64,000 bases of DNA from Sporomusa malonica (GCF_900176355.1 NZ_FWXI01000018.1:1-64000); one strand, 5' to 3'; shown: positions 1-8,287, numbered from the stretch's first letter. The notes: generated from the sequence alone by a model not told the origin. Made by a program: numbers and translations.

Positions 1-2
1 CA

Positions 3-185
3 GTGATTTACGAATATTACCAACGGAAAATTGAAACGAAAACCAAGAAACAAGCTCTAGGCGCTGTTATGAACAAGCTATTACGTATCATATTCTCGGT
101 ATTGAAGAGTAAACAGTCATTCCGTTTGATTACCCCTGAGCAACAAGTTGAAATGTATCAAAAAATCCTACAAAAAGCGGCCTAA
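3..185 (+). pseudogene. IS110-family transposase, C-terminal part cut by the window edge
   Basis: The frame is open from the left edge and ends at 185. The about 60 residues visible contain the stretch GAVMNKLLRIIFSVLK, which resembles the C-terminal end of IS110/IS1111 transposases (Transposase_20 domain), where a short helix with 'MRKLL.IIY..L' precedes the stop. The catalytic parts lie outside the window, so I cannot say whether the gene is intact. The 147 bases after it hold no gene, only an AT-rich stretch that may contain the element end. Confidence 0.6.
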
Positions 186-332
186 CGAAGAAGAAAAACC
201 AAAACATTACCTATTCCCTTCTCAAATATTGTTCGGTATTGGGAAAGGTTTGTTTCCCTATGCGTAATTTTCTTTAAACAAAAAATCCAGAAAAAGACTT
301 GACATTAATTAGCTGGTCTTTGACATTTTCAA

Positions 333-641
333 TCAATAGACTATAAGTTCAATTATGAAAACCGAAACACATGCTAATAATGAAATCTTAAACAGACTCT
401 GGCCCCAATACGCAAGAATAACTGCAACTATAAATCCGCCCAAAGCCGACAACCAATTTGCGGTAGAATCCAGTATAGCAGGAAATGTCATAACAGCCAG
501 TGTCACAAAGGGTACATAATATAAAAAGGATTTTATATAATTATTCTTAATTTCTTTTCGTATTAAAGTCAACGGTATCAGTCTTATCAGATAAGTAACT
601 CCAGCCATGACCAGTATATACAAATAGATATTATTGCTCAT
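333..641 (-). CDS. azlD: AzlD-family branched-chain amino acid transport subunit
   Basis: A 102-residue, very hydrophobic protein with about four membrane segments, the usual size for AzlD. AzlD is the small partner of AzlC in a two-protein exporter of branched-chain amino acids and analogues such as azaleucine. Its start codon overlaps the azlC stop by 4 bases (ATGA), so the two are translationally coupled, and an AGGAG lies just upstream inside azlC. The family call rests on length, hydrophobicity and the azlC neighbour. Confidence 0.85.
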   Translation of the reverse strand: MSNNIYLYILVMAGVTYLIRLIPLTLIRKEIKNNYIKSFLYYVPFVTLAVMTFPAILDSTANWLSALGGFIVAVILAYWGQSLFKISLLACVSVFIIELIVY

Positions 642-1408
642 TCGGCTCCTCCCTTTTCAAGGAGAGGCGCAACGCACTGTCCAAAATCTGCGTGCTCCTC
701 TTCAACCTCTTCCTTTATGGGGAATAGCAGCGCTGCTATTCCTGCAATCAATAATGTCAAAATTATAATTTTAAATCCCGCTGAAATATGGGAGAATACC
801 GGAAGCTTGGCAAATAACAGACTCATTAGCATAGATATCAAAATTATACAAGCTAATAGTTTATTGCCTCTAGCCGGGGGAAATATTATTGCCAGAAACA
901 TACTATAGATAGCAATGCTCAAAGCACTTATTATTCTTTCCGGCAAAATGCTTCCGGAAAGAACACCAAGCAGTGTGCCAAATGTCCAGCCTGGAACAGC
1001 AGCACTCATCAATCCATAATTATAAAACGGATTTAATGTGCCGTTTTTGCAAACCGACACCCCGAATATTTCATCTGTAACCCCATAAGCAACTAAAAAC
1101 CTATGCAGAAAAGCTTTTTGGGAATCCAGTTTTTGCGAAATTGAGCACGACATCAGACAATATCTTAAGTTCAAAATTAATTGCGTAACCGCCATTTCAA
1201 TATAGGTTGAAGATACTCCAATTAATCCAAGCGCGGCAAACTGCCCTGCTGATGTTAGGTTTGTTACTGACATAAAAACGGCTTGAAACGGCGTAAGCCC
1301 AGCATTTTTTGCCATAATACCAAAAGTAAATGAAACAGCAAAATAACCAAGACAAATTGGAATGCCGTCTTTGATACCGTTTTTCCAATGTACAATATTA
1401 TCGTTCAT
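638..1408 (-). CDS. azlC: AzlC-family branched-chain amino acid permease
   Basis: The larger subunit of the AzlCD exporter, 256 residues with several membrane segments. The N-terminal region GIKDGIPICLGYFAVSFTFG followed by an 'AGLTPFQAV' segment is typical of AzlC. I start it at 1408 because GAGGAG sits 7 bases before that ATG; the longer reading to 1447 has no ribosome binding site. It forms an operon with azlD and is divergent from a LysR regulator, the common arrangement for LysR-controlled amino acid exporters. Substrate specificity is inferred. Confidence 0.88.
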   Translation of the reverse strand: MNDNIVHWKNGIKDGIPICLGYFAVSFTFGIMAKNAGLTPFQAVFMSVTNLTSAGQFAALGLIGVSSTYIEMAVTQLILNLRYCLMSCSISQKLDSQKAFLHRFLVAYGVTDEIFGVSVCKNGTLNPFYNYGLMSAAVPGWTFGTLLGVLSGSILPERIISALSIAIYSMFLAIIFPPARGNKLLACIILISMLMSLLFAKLPVFSHISAGFKIIILTLLIAGIAALLFPIKEEVEEEHADFGQCVAPLLEKGGAE

Positions 1409-1465
1409 TAGTTTTCTCCTCAATTTTTCACTAATTTTAACATGCACATTGACAATAAGTAAAAT

Positions 1466-1495
1466 GAATACTTATAATCTTTATATAAGATATTC
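1466..1495. promoter_or_regulatory. Candidate LysR operator between azlC and lysR-type gene
   Basis: A near-perfect inverted repeat lies in the 107-base gap between the divergent genes: GAATACTTATA on the left and TATAAGATATTC on the right, around a 7-base centre. Its position 20 bases before the regulator start and about 60 before azlC fits a LysR site controlling both directions. Binding is inferred from symmetry and place only. Confidence 0.5.
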
Positions 1496-1515
1496 TAATG
1501 CATCAGGAGTAAACA

Positions 1516-2376
1516 ATGAACCGCTATAATGCATTTATCATTATAATTGAGACCGGCAGCTTTACCAAAGCAGCCGAAAAACTCGGCTATACACAATCGG
1601 CTATCAGTCAGATGGTACGTTCACTAGAACAAGAACTGTCTACCAAGCTTTTGCTTCGCTCGCGCAAAGGCATTGCACTCACATCAGATGGCAAGGAATT
1701 ATTGCCTTATATTAAAAAATTGCATAATTCTTACTGTGAGCTTATGGAAAAACGTAAAGAAATGCAGGGCTTGCAAAGCGGAATTGTTCGTATGGGAACT
1801 TTTACAAGTATTTCCTGCCATTGGCTACCAAAATTGATGAAAGATTTCAAAGAACAGTATCCCTCCGTTAATTTTGAACTTCATCAAGGTGAATACACAA
1901 GCATAGCACAATGGATCAAGGAAGGCAGCGTCGATTTCGGATTTGTTAATCCAGATGCTGTTTCTGATCTCACTACAATACCGTTGCGGCAAGATGAAAT
2001 GCTAGCCATACTACCGAGTAATCACCCTTTAGTTTTCCACGAAAAAGTTTCTTTGGAGGATTTATCCAGCGAACCATTTATCCTTCTGAATGAAGGTGAC
2101 TTAAGCCAACCATTAGAATTATTCAAACAAAGTAATTTGCAACCAAATATTCAATATCGTGTTATCGATGACTATACCATTATGTCCATGATTGAAAATG
2201 AGCTGGGAATTTCTATTTTGCCTAAATTGGTATTAAACAGAGCCAACTATAACATTATCACCAAAGAAATATCGCCGCCTATTGTTCGCACTATCGGGAT
2301 CGCATTTAAAAATAAAATGACGCTGCCGATAGCAAGCAGATATTTTATCGATTTTCTTGTACAGCAATTTGAATGA
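1516..2376 (+). CDS. LysR-family transcriptional regulator
   Basis: A 286-residue protein with an N-terminal winged helix-turn-helix (residues about 1-60, with GSFTKAAEKLGYTQSAISQM as recognition region) and a LysR substrate-binding domain from about residue 90 to the end. AGGAG lies 6 bases upstream of the start. It is divergent from azlCD, so it most likely controls that exporter in response to an amino acid or analogue. The effector is unknown. Length is normal for the family (about 290-300). Confidence 0.9.
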   Translation: MNRYNAFIIIIETGSFTKAAEKLGYTQSAISQMVRSLEQELSTKLLLRSRKGIALTSDGKELLPYIKKLHNSYCELMEKRKEMQGLQSGIVRMGTFTSISCHWLPKLMKDFKEQYPSVNFELHQGEYTSIAQWIKEGSVDFGFVNPDAVSDLTTIPLRQDEMLAILPSNHPLVFHEKVSLEDLSSEPFILLNEGDLSQPLELFKQSNLQPNIQYRVIDDYTIMSMIENELGISILPKLVLNRANYNIITKEISPPIVRTIGIAFKNKMTLPIASRYFIDFLVQQFE

Positions 2377-2475
2377 AAATAATTCATACTCCAATATAAA
2401 GCACAAAAAAACCCGCGAAGTTCGCTGGTTTTCCTCATTTCCGGAGAAAGTTTCGTTAACGGGTTCCTTTTTCGG

Positions 2476-2709
2476 GTGGTAAGAACGGTTGCAACAAATC
2501 CCGACCTAATTAAGTCTATGTCTAGGGATTTGAGGATACTTCAAAATCATATTGAAAATGACCAGATTAACCCAATAGTTTCAACAGTCATCAGACTTGC
2601 CGTTGATGGGATGTACTTCAATCAGCTATATGGAATGAATCTGAAAGAAGATGCTCGTGAGCAAGTCTTAACTTACTTACTATCGTTAACTAAGGAGGAA
2701 GAAAAATGA
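2476..2709 (+). pseudogene. TetR-family regulator remnant (C-terminal domain only)
   Basis: These 77 residues look like the C-terminal ligand domain of TetR regulators of the YfiR kind ('IENDQINPIVSTVIRLAVDGMY..QLYG'). No helix-turn-helix precedes them: the frame runs open upstream to about 2400 but codes for unrelated residues, and no ribosome binding site is visible before the GTG at 2476. I read it as the 3' remnant of a regulator of the efflux gene that follows, whose ATG overlaps this stop by 4 bases. Confidence 0.65.
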
Positions 2710-3032
2710 ACGCATACGCACTTTTAGGCATAGCAATTGTCCTTGAATTATTTTCTACGTCAATGATGAAAGCATCAGAAGGTTTTACAAAGCTCATACC
2801 AAGTATTGTTTTCATAGGAGGTATGGGTTCTTCTTTTTACTTAATGTCACAAGCTCTAACGACTATTCCTTTGAGCATAGCTTATGCAATTTGGTCAGGC
2901 GTAGGAACGTCGTTAACGACATTGATAGGAATTCTAGTGTGGAAAGAACAACTCAATATCTATAGCGGTATAGGGATAGTATTAATTGTTATCGGTGTAG
3001 TGCTACTTAACTTAAAAGCTTCTGGACACTAA
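2706..3032 (+). CDS. Small multidrug resistance (SMR) efflux protein
   Basis: A 108-residue protein with four membrane helices, the standard SMR size. The membrane-embedded glutamate used for proton/cation exchange is seen in ALELFSTSMMKAS-like context in helix 1 (LELFSTSMMKAS, residues about 13-24), and the SMR signature IAYAIWSGVGT is in helix 3. SMR proteins work as dimers and export cations such as quaternary ammonium compounds or guanidinium. A strong AAGGAGG precedes the start. The second subunit seen in paired SMR systems is not present. Confidence 0.9.
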   Translation: MNAYALLGIAIVLELFSTSMMKASEGFTKLIPSIVFIGGMGSSFYLMSQALTTIPLSIAYAIWSGVGTSLTTLIGILVWKEQLNIYSGIGIVLIVIGVVLLNLKASGH

Positions 3033-3070
3033 TTTCAAGCAAAGTGCGAGTATATGAATATATAAATTCA

Positions 3071-3100
3071 AAACCTCCCTAGAGCCGGGGAGGTTTCTTA
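3071..3100 (+). terminator. Rho-independent terminator after the SMR gene
   Basis: The stem AAACCTCCC pairs with GGGAGGTTT around an 8-base loop, followed by a short T-rich tail. It lies 40 bases after the SMR stop. Confidence 0.75.
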
Positions 3101-3155
3101 GTACACATCTGCCAACTACAAGAGAAAAAGCCGGGACACGCTAAGAAGGGACGCA

Positions 3156-3174
3156 GGGACAGGTTCCTTGTCCC
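3156..3174. repeat. REP-like palindrome, left flank of RAYT 1
   Basis: The 19-base palindrome gggacaggttccttgtccc sits directly beyond the 3' end of the REP-type transposase gene. A close variant flanks the other side of the gene (3977-3995), and 'gggacacg' and 'agggacgcaggg' repeats lie next to it. RAYT transposases are known to act on such hairpins at their ends. Confidence 0.7.
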
Positions 3175-3175
3175 A

Positions 3176-3934
3176 CTATGTTCTATCAATTACACTTTTG
3201 GGTATCCCTGTTAGCCTTGCTAATTGCCTTATTGTAGCACCCTTGATTTTCTTCATCTTTCTTAACGCATCGTCTCTTTGTCCTCTTTCGAGGCTTTGTA
3301 ATTCATTAATACCCACAATTCCTAGTTCGTTCAAATGCTTCATTACCTCTTGGTCAGTTATATTTATTCTTTGCTTATACTCTAAGCATTCATCAGTGTT
3401 TTTCTCATTAGTATAGGATGAAAATAAGGTTACTGCCTTTAATCTATCTTGTGCAAACATATCTAACGCAAAGTCGATATCCGTATTGCTAGGAGTTTCT
3501 ACGTATTCATGATAACTACTCCAAAAATAGTTACTTATATCTTTGATAATCCCAGCTTTTATCGGGTTTCGGTGTATATACCTTAGCACGATAAGAAAAT
3601 ATGCGTCTGTTTCTACTACTTCACTTTTGAATCTCTCCTGGAACAAATGTCCACATCGATTATATTTTTGATTATACCAATATACATAGCTGCTGCTAAT
3701 GCGCTTTATTGCCTGGGATATAGATTCACCAGTCTCTCCTATGAGTAAATGGATGTGGTTATTCATCAGGCAATAGCCATACAGCCTATATCCACTAATA
3801 GCTTTGTAATACCCAAGTGTTTCGAGGAACCTTTGTCTGTCCTCATCTTCTTCAAATACGTTCTGCTTATTGATACCTCTAAGCATTAAATGGTATATCC
3901 CAGTTCTACTTCTCTCTCGAGCTTGCCTTGGCAT
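3176..3934 (-). CDS. REP-associated tyrosine transposase (RAYT 1, Y1_Tnp)
   Basis: A 252-residue single-strand transposase of the IS200/REP (HUH) type. The metal-binding HUH motif is visible in NNHIHLLI, and the conserved block VLRYIHRNPIKAG with the catalytic-tyrosine helix (SSYVYWYNQKY) follows. It begins MPRQAR, the usual family start; GAGGTGG lies 7 bases before it, so I prefer 3934 over the longer reading to 3949. The C-terminal 60 residues include a helix-turn-helix-like 'TIRQLARLTGIPKSVID'. Palindromes flank both ends, so the unit may be mobile or domesticated. Confidence 0.9.
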   Translation of the reverse strand: MPRQARERSRTGIYHLMLRGINKQNVFEEDEDRQRFLETLGYYKAISGYRLYGYCLMNNHIHLLIGETGESISQAIKRISSSYVYWYNQKYNRCGHLFQERFKSEVVETDAYFLIVLRYIHRNPIKAGIIKDISNYFWSSYHEYVETPSNTDIDFALDMFAQDRLKAVTLFSSYTNEKNTDECLEYKQRINITDQEVMKHLNELGIVGINELQSLERGQRDDALRKMKKIKGATIRQLARLTGIPKSVIDRT

Positions 3935-3976
3935 ACGAAACCACCTCAAGACTAGTATAACATCTTACTATTTTCA

Positions 3977-3995
3977 GGGACAATGTACCTGTCCC
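3977..3995. repeat. REP-like palindrome, right flank of RAYT 1
   Basis: The sequence gggacaatgtacctgtccc matches the left-flank palindrome in its GGGACA...TGTCCC arms. A degraded relative (tccctgtcctcgacaatgta) appears again at 4567-4587, after the lipoprotein gene. Confidence 0.65.
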
Positions 3996-4115
3996 CCGTG
4001 TCCCCGTCTATATCATTTTTTATGCTAAGAGGATTCGAAAACTATAAAAAATTGCATTGTATTTAGAGGATTATAAATTTGCGAGGTGAATTAAGAAAGA
4101 TAGGGAGGGATTAAA

Positions 4116-4550
4116 ATGAATTTATGTAAATATATGGTTATCGCAATAATTTTAATCAATTTGATGGCTTTGTCTGGCTGTTCAGCTCAACAACCTTCTG
4201 CTGAAGAGACGAAAAAATTTGCAGATCCTATAACAGAAAATATGCTTTTAGCAATGAATGAAGATAATTACTCTCGATTTTCCCAGGATTTTGACGATCA
4301 GATGAAAAGTGCTTTGAATGAAACCCAATATAAAAACACCATTCCACCGATTAAAGCCAAGATTGGTAAGTACATATCAAAGGAATTTGTTTCAATTGAG
4401 AATAAAGACGGATATATTGTAGTGCTATATAAAACCAAATTCTCTCAAGAGTCTGGTGATGTAATAGTCAGAAGTGTCTTTAGTGATAAAAATGAAAAGA
4501 AGTATATATCAGGATTTTGGATAGATTCTCCTAAACTGCGTGGCAATTAG
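4116..4550 (+). CDS. Putative lipoprotein, DUF3887-like
   Basis: A 144-residue secreted protein. The N-terminus has a charged start, a hydrophobic stretch and a lipobox ending LSGC (Cys about residue 22), so it should be lipid-anchored. The mature part resembles DUF3887 proteins, which are small alpha/beta domains with a 'KDGYIVVLYKTKF...' strand and a terminal 'ISGFWI' strand. AGGGAGGG precedes the start. Function is unknown. It stands alone between RAYT 1 and a decayed integrase. Confidence 0.7.
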   Translation: MNLCKYMVIAIILINLMALSGCSAQQPSAEETKKFADPITENMLLAMNEDNYSRFSQDFDDQMKSALNETQYKNTIPPIKAKIGKYISKEFVSIENKDGYIVVLYKTKFSQESGDVIVRSVFSDKNEKKYISGFWIDSPKLRGN

Positions 4551-4601
4551 ACCGGGAAGGCTATCGGTCCCTGTCCTCGACAATGTACCATAAAAGAAAA
4601 A

Positions 4602-4645
4602 GCCATCATTGATGTATTTGCATTAATGATGGTTTTACTGTTTTT
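4602..4645 (+). terminator. Terminator after the lipoprotein gene
   Basis: The stem CCATCATT pairs with AATGATGG around an AT-rich loop and is followed by TTTTACTGTTTTT. It is 50 bases beyond the lipoprotein stop. Confidence 0.6.
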
Positions 4646-4674
4646 CCGATACCAAATAGCTTGGCATTTTTATT

Positions 4675-4911
4675 TCTTTAGTATTCTGTTGTAGTCTTTT
4701 TTGAAAATAAACGGCAAATAAACGGCAAGTTTACATAGATGTTATGCGGCTTATTTACTGGGATTGTAGCATATATAAAAATCAAATAAAGGGCAGGATA
4801 TACTCACCGGCAGCCAGATCTGTATAAAGTAAATTTGGCTCTCCATGTTCCTGGTCTATCCTTTCGCTCAAATACCGAGCCTTCATCATGACCACGTTTC
4901 TTAGCAATCAA
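4675..4911 (-). pseudogene. Tyrosine integrase remnant
   Basis: Reading the minus strand from a TTG at 4911 (GGAG 5 bases upstream) gives MIAKKRGHDEGSVFERKD, the typical N-terminus of phage and ICE integrases. The continuation GTWRAKFTLYRSG is found only after a one-base frame change, and the frame then stops. About 100 bases further on, near 4717-4675, a second stretch reads AVYFQKRLQQNTKEIK and looks like a gene end. The catalytic R/H/R/Y core is missing. This is therefore a frameshifted, internally deleted integrase. Confidence 0.55.
4691..4733. repeat. Integrase-end repeat, copy 1
   Basis: This stretch shares the 21-base identity ttttttgaaaataaacgg(caa) at 4697-4717 with positions 12000-12020, and the similarity continues on both sides (ctttaGTatt / ctttgGTgtt before, and gtttac / ggttac after). 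Copy 1 carries an extra tandem 'ataaacggcaa'. Copy 2 lies beside tRNA-Arg. I read the pair as remnants of the two ends of an integrated element. Confidence 0.5.
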
Positions 4912-4940
4912 ATTCACTCCCTTTTAAAATAATATATATA

Positions 4941-5096
4941 GGACAAATTGGACAAATGGACACTAATCCAGAACCCTAGTAAATACAAGGCTCACAGGGT
5001 TCAACATTCTGATATGGACATTGGACAATTTGGACAAATTAAAATCTAAGATTAAAAATAGCCGTTTAAATCTCTGGACAAATTGGATAATTTGCC
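4941..5096. repeat. Clustered GGACAAATT direct repeats
   Basis: The words GGACAAATTGGACAAATGGAC (4941-4961 region), GGACATTGGACAATTTGGAC (5016-5036 region) and GGACAAATTGGATAATTT (5076 on) repeat a GGACAA core about seven times. They lie directly upstream of the integrase remnant, where arm-type integrase or excisionase sites are usually found. No gene is visible here. Confidence 0.5.
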
Positions 5097-5108
5097 AAAT
5101 AAATGAAT

Positions 5109-5140
5109 AAAACGACGGGAGAATTACTCCTGTCGTTTTA
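5109..5140. terminator. Bidirectional terminator hairpin
   Basis: AAAACGAC and GTCGTTTT pair around an inner GGAG/CTCC step. The hairpin lies 70 bases past the stop of the GNAT gene (minus strand) and has A/T-rich flanks on both sides. Confidence 0.6.
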
Positions 5141-5208
5141 TATGTAAGTGTTTTATTCGTCATTAAATTAATTTATCTCGCTCTAATTCACTGTTAAATG
5201 CAAAACTA

Positions 5209-5667
5209 CTAGATTTGTCCTTCATAAATCATATAGGCCATTTCACCAGAGTAGCTAATGACTTTAAAATCCATCTGTTGCCAAAAACATATAGAATCTT
5301 CAATAGATAGCAGAAGTATATCATAAGAGCATCTACTCTTAATTTGCTCTACAAAAACTCGGCCATAGTTATATCCTTGGTGTGGAACAGCAATTTCAAA
5401 CACGTCGATCCATACTACTTTACCTTCTATATCATATTCAATCTCTTCAGCAACCTCAAACGGAAATCCTACAGATGTAATGCAATAACCTATAAATTCA
5501 CCCTTTTTATTTGAAGAAATATACATAGTCTTCTTGCGTCTCTTTGCATGATTGAGCTCTTCTAGACTAAAAACAAATGAATTATCAATTGTGTCTAAAA
5601 CAGCTTGGGGAATTTCTTTCTCCGGTGACAACAGGATCTCTGACAGTTGTAACTCTGGTTCCCCCAC
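5209..5667 (-). CDS. GNAT-family N-acetyltransferase
   Basis: A 152-residue protein with the acetyl-CoA binding motif A of GNAT enzymes: a beta strand (VVWIDVFEIAV) followed by PHQGYNYGRVFVEQI, where Q-G-Y-N-Y-G is the pyrophosphate loop. The rest is too divergent to name a substrate. The start is GTG with GGGGGAA upstream. It stands alone between the integrase remnant and a decayed DUF4931 gene, so context adds nothing. Confidence 0.7.
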   Translation of the reverse strand: MGEPELQLSEILLSPEKEIPQAVLDTIDNSFVFSLEELNHAKRRKKTMYISSNKKGEFIGYCITSVGFPFEVAEEIEYDIEGKVVWIDVFEIAVPHQGYNYGRVFVEQIKSRCSYDILLLSIEDSICFWQQMDFKVISYSGEMAYMIYEGQI

Positions 5668-5859
5668 CGCAAGTTCCCCCTACTATAAGATAATATTTTA
5701 TTCTCTACAACCACTGATATACTCATGCAGTCAGATCACTTCTGTTTCATAACATCCCTAGTAAGGCTGGAATAATCACCAGGATGTTGTTTTTATTCCT
5801 TCAACGGTGAACGCCTACACGGGGCCGCAATTATGCTCCTGAAATCACCTCGACTGAAA

Positions 5860-6627
5860 TTATAATCCGTATATTCGCTTGAGGTCAGCAGCGACGTCGG
5901 GAATGCGGGTGGACAGCTGGGGGATGGCGTAGCCGACGTAGATGGGCGAGGTAACGAACCGGGGCATGACCTTGGCAGTTATCTGGCCGCTTATATGGTA
6001 GAAGAAAATATTATAGCTGTTACATGTGGCGGTTAAAGTGGTTGAGGAAGTAGTGGGCGCAGATCTGCAAGTAGTCAGCCAGGCAGTCGATTTGCTCGAT
6101 GTCGGCGAGCTTGATGTTGAGTTCAACGAAGCCGACCAGCGGCTTGTCGGCGATGGCGATTTCGACGCCGCCGTCGCGGCTGATGACGATTCCTTCGAGA
6201 CTGGCCGGGGGGATGTTGGCGGTGTAGTCGAGGTGGCGGAGGCCAATGATCTGCATGTAGGGGTGGCGAATGCTGCCGCCCGAGCTAGGGCCATGGTTTT
6301 TGAAGAATAAGACCGAGGCGAATTCGCCGCCGGCGATCATGTCCAGCCAATTCTCGATGCCGAAACGGATGACCCGGTGAAGGTGGTCCTTTGGATATAG
6401 CGACAGTTCGGATGCGCAGTCATCGGTTTCGACGAGGACAGTCGGGAAGGTGTCCCGGAGCACCGGGTTTTATTGGCGATAAGGAGTATCGGCCCATCTT
6501 CGGCTATGATGCCCTCAAGTTCGTCACGGCAGCAGAAGGGGCATTTATGGCCGTTATCGACAACGGTCACTGGTTTGGTGCCACCAATCTTAGTGTCAAA
6601 AACGAGGTGGCTCTGCCTTGCGGTCAT
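5860..6627 (-). pseudogene. DUF4931 (GalT-like) protein, broken by two frameshifts
   Basis: Three frames add up to one protein. It starts at 6627 (AAGGAG 9 bases upstream) with MTARQSHLVFDTKIGG and the zinc-type CPFCCRDELEG, shifts frame near 6465 into LRDTFPTVLVETDDCASELS and on to KNHGPSSGGSIRHPYMQIIG, then shifts again near 6020 into a C-terminal piece ending DVAADLKRIYGL. DUF4931 proteins resemble galactose-1-phosphate uridylyltransferases (HIT fold) and normally show HPH where this copy has HPY. The frameshifts and the lost histidine suggest a pseudogene; sequencing error is possible for the frameshifts. GC is higher than in its neighbours. Confidence 0.7.
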
Positions 6628-6708
6628 GGCTAAGTCTCCTTGTTGGCTAGAGTGTCTTGCTTTTCTTATTATACCATACCGGGCAAAATTCCCGATAAGG
6701 TACAATAA

Positions 6709-8040
6709 ATTTCGCAAATTGAATTAAGACAAAAAAGAGGACAAGTTTGCAGTCCGAAAGGTAAAATGAAGTCACCACACACCATTTACCGAAAGGAGAA
6801 CTGCAAACATGTCCAAGAAAATTATACAGTTGAACGAGGAAATCATCAAGGGAGAACTGAAAGAATTGGTGCGCAGCAGCGTAGAGGAAACGCTGAATAA
6901 TCTGCTGGATCAGGAGGCCAAAGACCTGACTAAGGCAGCGAAATACGAGCGTACCGAGTCTCGGCAAGGCTATCGTTCTGGTCACTACGACAGAAGTCTG
7001 ACAACCACGTCCGGAAATGTAACCCTTAAAGTCCCTAAGCTTAAAGGGATTCCCTTTGAAACCGCCATCATTGAGCGGTACCGCCGCCGGGAAAGCTCCG
7101 TAGAGGAAGCTCTGATTGAAATGTATCTGGCCGGAGTATCCGTCCGGCGAGTGGAGGATATTACAGAAGCCTTGTGGGGAACCAAGGTATCTCCGTCGAC
7201 TATCAGCGAGTTAAATAAGAAAGCCTATGTCCATATAGAAGAATGGAGAAACCGCCCCTTACAGGGCCGGAAATATCCCTATATCTATGTGGATGGAATT
7301 TATCTGCGCCGCAATTGGGGCGGTGAATATGAACATGTGAGTGTACTTGTGGCAATCGCAGTCAATGAAGATGGTTACCGTGAGGTTCTAGGCGCTGCCG
7401 AGGGCATGAAAGAGGACAAGGCCAGTTGGACAGAGTTCTTCAAATGGCTAAAGAACCGTGGCTTATCTGGCGTGAATCTGGTTATAGGAGACAAATGCCT
7501 GGGTATGTTGGAGTCGGTATATGACGTGTTTCCTGAAGCCAAACACCAGCGTTGCACCGTCCACTTCTATCGAAATGTATTTTCAGTAGTACCACGATCA
7601 AAAATCAAAATAGTAGCTAAAATGCTCAAAGCAATTCATGCCCAGGAAAGCAAATCTGCTGCTAAAGAAAAGGCCAAACAGGTTGCTCAATCACTGAGAG
7701 AAATGAAACTCAAAGAAGCTGCCACTAAGATAGAAAATAGCATTGATGAAACGCTTACCTATACAGAGTTTCCTTTTGAGCATTGGACGAGAATCCGTAC
7801 AAACAATGTGATTGAACGACTAAACCGGGAAATTAGGCGCCGTACAAGAGTAGTTGGCACTTTTCCAGACGGCCAATCTGCCCTCATGTTGGTCGGCGCA
7901 CGCCTTCGTCCCGTTGCTGGAACCCAGTGGGGCAGTAAAAAGTATATGAATATGAAACACTTAGAAACTACCGACCTTGAGTCGGATTTTAGTGCTGACT
8001 GACTTTATTTACTGTCGGACTGCAAACCAATTTGCGAAAT
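6709..8040 (+). mobile_element. Complete IS256-family insertion sequence
   Basis: The element is bounded by 13-base perfect inverted repeats, atttcgcaaattg at 6709-6721 and caatttgcgaaat at 8028-8040, with further inverted similarity inside (GTTTGCAGTCCGA on both ends). It is about 1.33 kb with one transposase gene, normal for IS256. I could not find a clear 8-9 base target duplication: the flanks tacaataa and aatcttga do not match. It lies just upstream of the broken DUF4931 gene. Confidence 0.8.
6809..8002 (+). CDS. IS256-family transposase
   Basis: A 397-residue DDE transposase of the MULE/IS256 type. The first aspartate is in YIYVDGIYLRRN, the second in LVIGDKCLGMLESV, and the glutamate in NNVIERLNREIRRRTRVVG, which is the family signature. 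The conserved C-H block HQRCTVHFYRN lies between them. The length matches intact family members, and GAAAGGAGAA precedes the ATG, so it may be active. Confidence 0.95.
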   Translation: MSKKIIQLNEEIIKGELKELVRSSVEETLNNLLDQEAKDLTKAAKYERTESRQGYRSGHYDRSLTTTSGNVTLKVPKLKGIPFETAIIERYRRRESSVEEALIEMYLAGVSVRRVEDITEALWGTKVSPSTISELNKKAYVHIEEWRNRPLQGRKYPYIYVDGIYLRRNWGGEYEHVSVLVAIAVNEDGYREVLGAAEGMKEDKASWTEFFKWLKNRGLSGVNLVIGDKCLGMLESVYDVFPEAKHQRCTVHFYRNVFSVVPRSKIKIVAKMLKAIHAQESKSAAKEKAKQVAQSLREMKLKEAATKIENSIDETLTYTEFPFEHWTRIRTNNVIERLNREIRRRTRVVGTFPDGQSALMLVGARLRPVAGTQWGSKKYMNMKHLETTDLESDFSAD

Positions 8041-8170
8041 AATCTTGACGGTACCAAATTCCCGAGACGGTCATGCCCAGGCTATCGGCGAAGGTCCGAA
8101 AGAGTTCAGTTATCACTTGGTCTTTCTTGGCCTCCATACAGCACAAATGAAAAATCGACGGGATCATCCC
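8041..8170 (-). pseudogene. Possible gene stump beside the IS256 element
   Basis: On the minus strand an open frame reads MEAKKDQVITELFRTFADSL and continues to the IS end without a stop, where it is cut. No homologue is recognised and no clear ribosome binding site is present. It could be the 5' part of a gene interrupted by the IS. The rest of the gap up to 8287 shows only a weak hairpin. Confidence 0.3.
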
Positions 8171-8287
8171 GCCGATCAGTAATAGCCATTTTAAATTAAG
8201 GTACGTTGTTAAGTTCTACGCATCCAAAGACATTCCCTTAGCATAATAAAATGATATAATAAATTAACTCACAGTAAGGAGATCAAC

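Noticed and set aside
4941..5096. CRISPR-like reading of the GGACAAATT repeats
   Set aside because: The repeats are short, unevenly spaced and partly overlapping, and no cas genes are present.
5860..6310. Long frames on both strands in the GC-rich stretch near 6 kb
   Set aside because: They are low-complexity shadows (Ser/Thr/Ala-rich or Val/Asp-rich) of the real DUF4931 reading; only the last 50 residues of the minus-strand frame belong to that gene.
6700..8049. Target-site duplication of the IS256 element
   Set aside because: The 8-9 bases flanking the inverted repeats (tacaataa and aatcttga) do not match, so no duplication is claimed.
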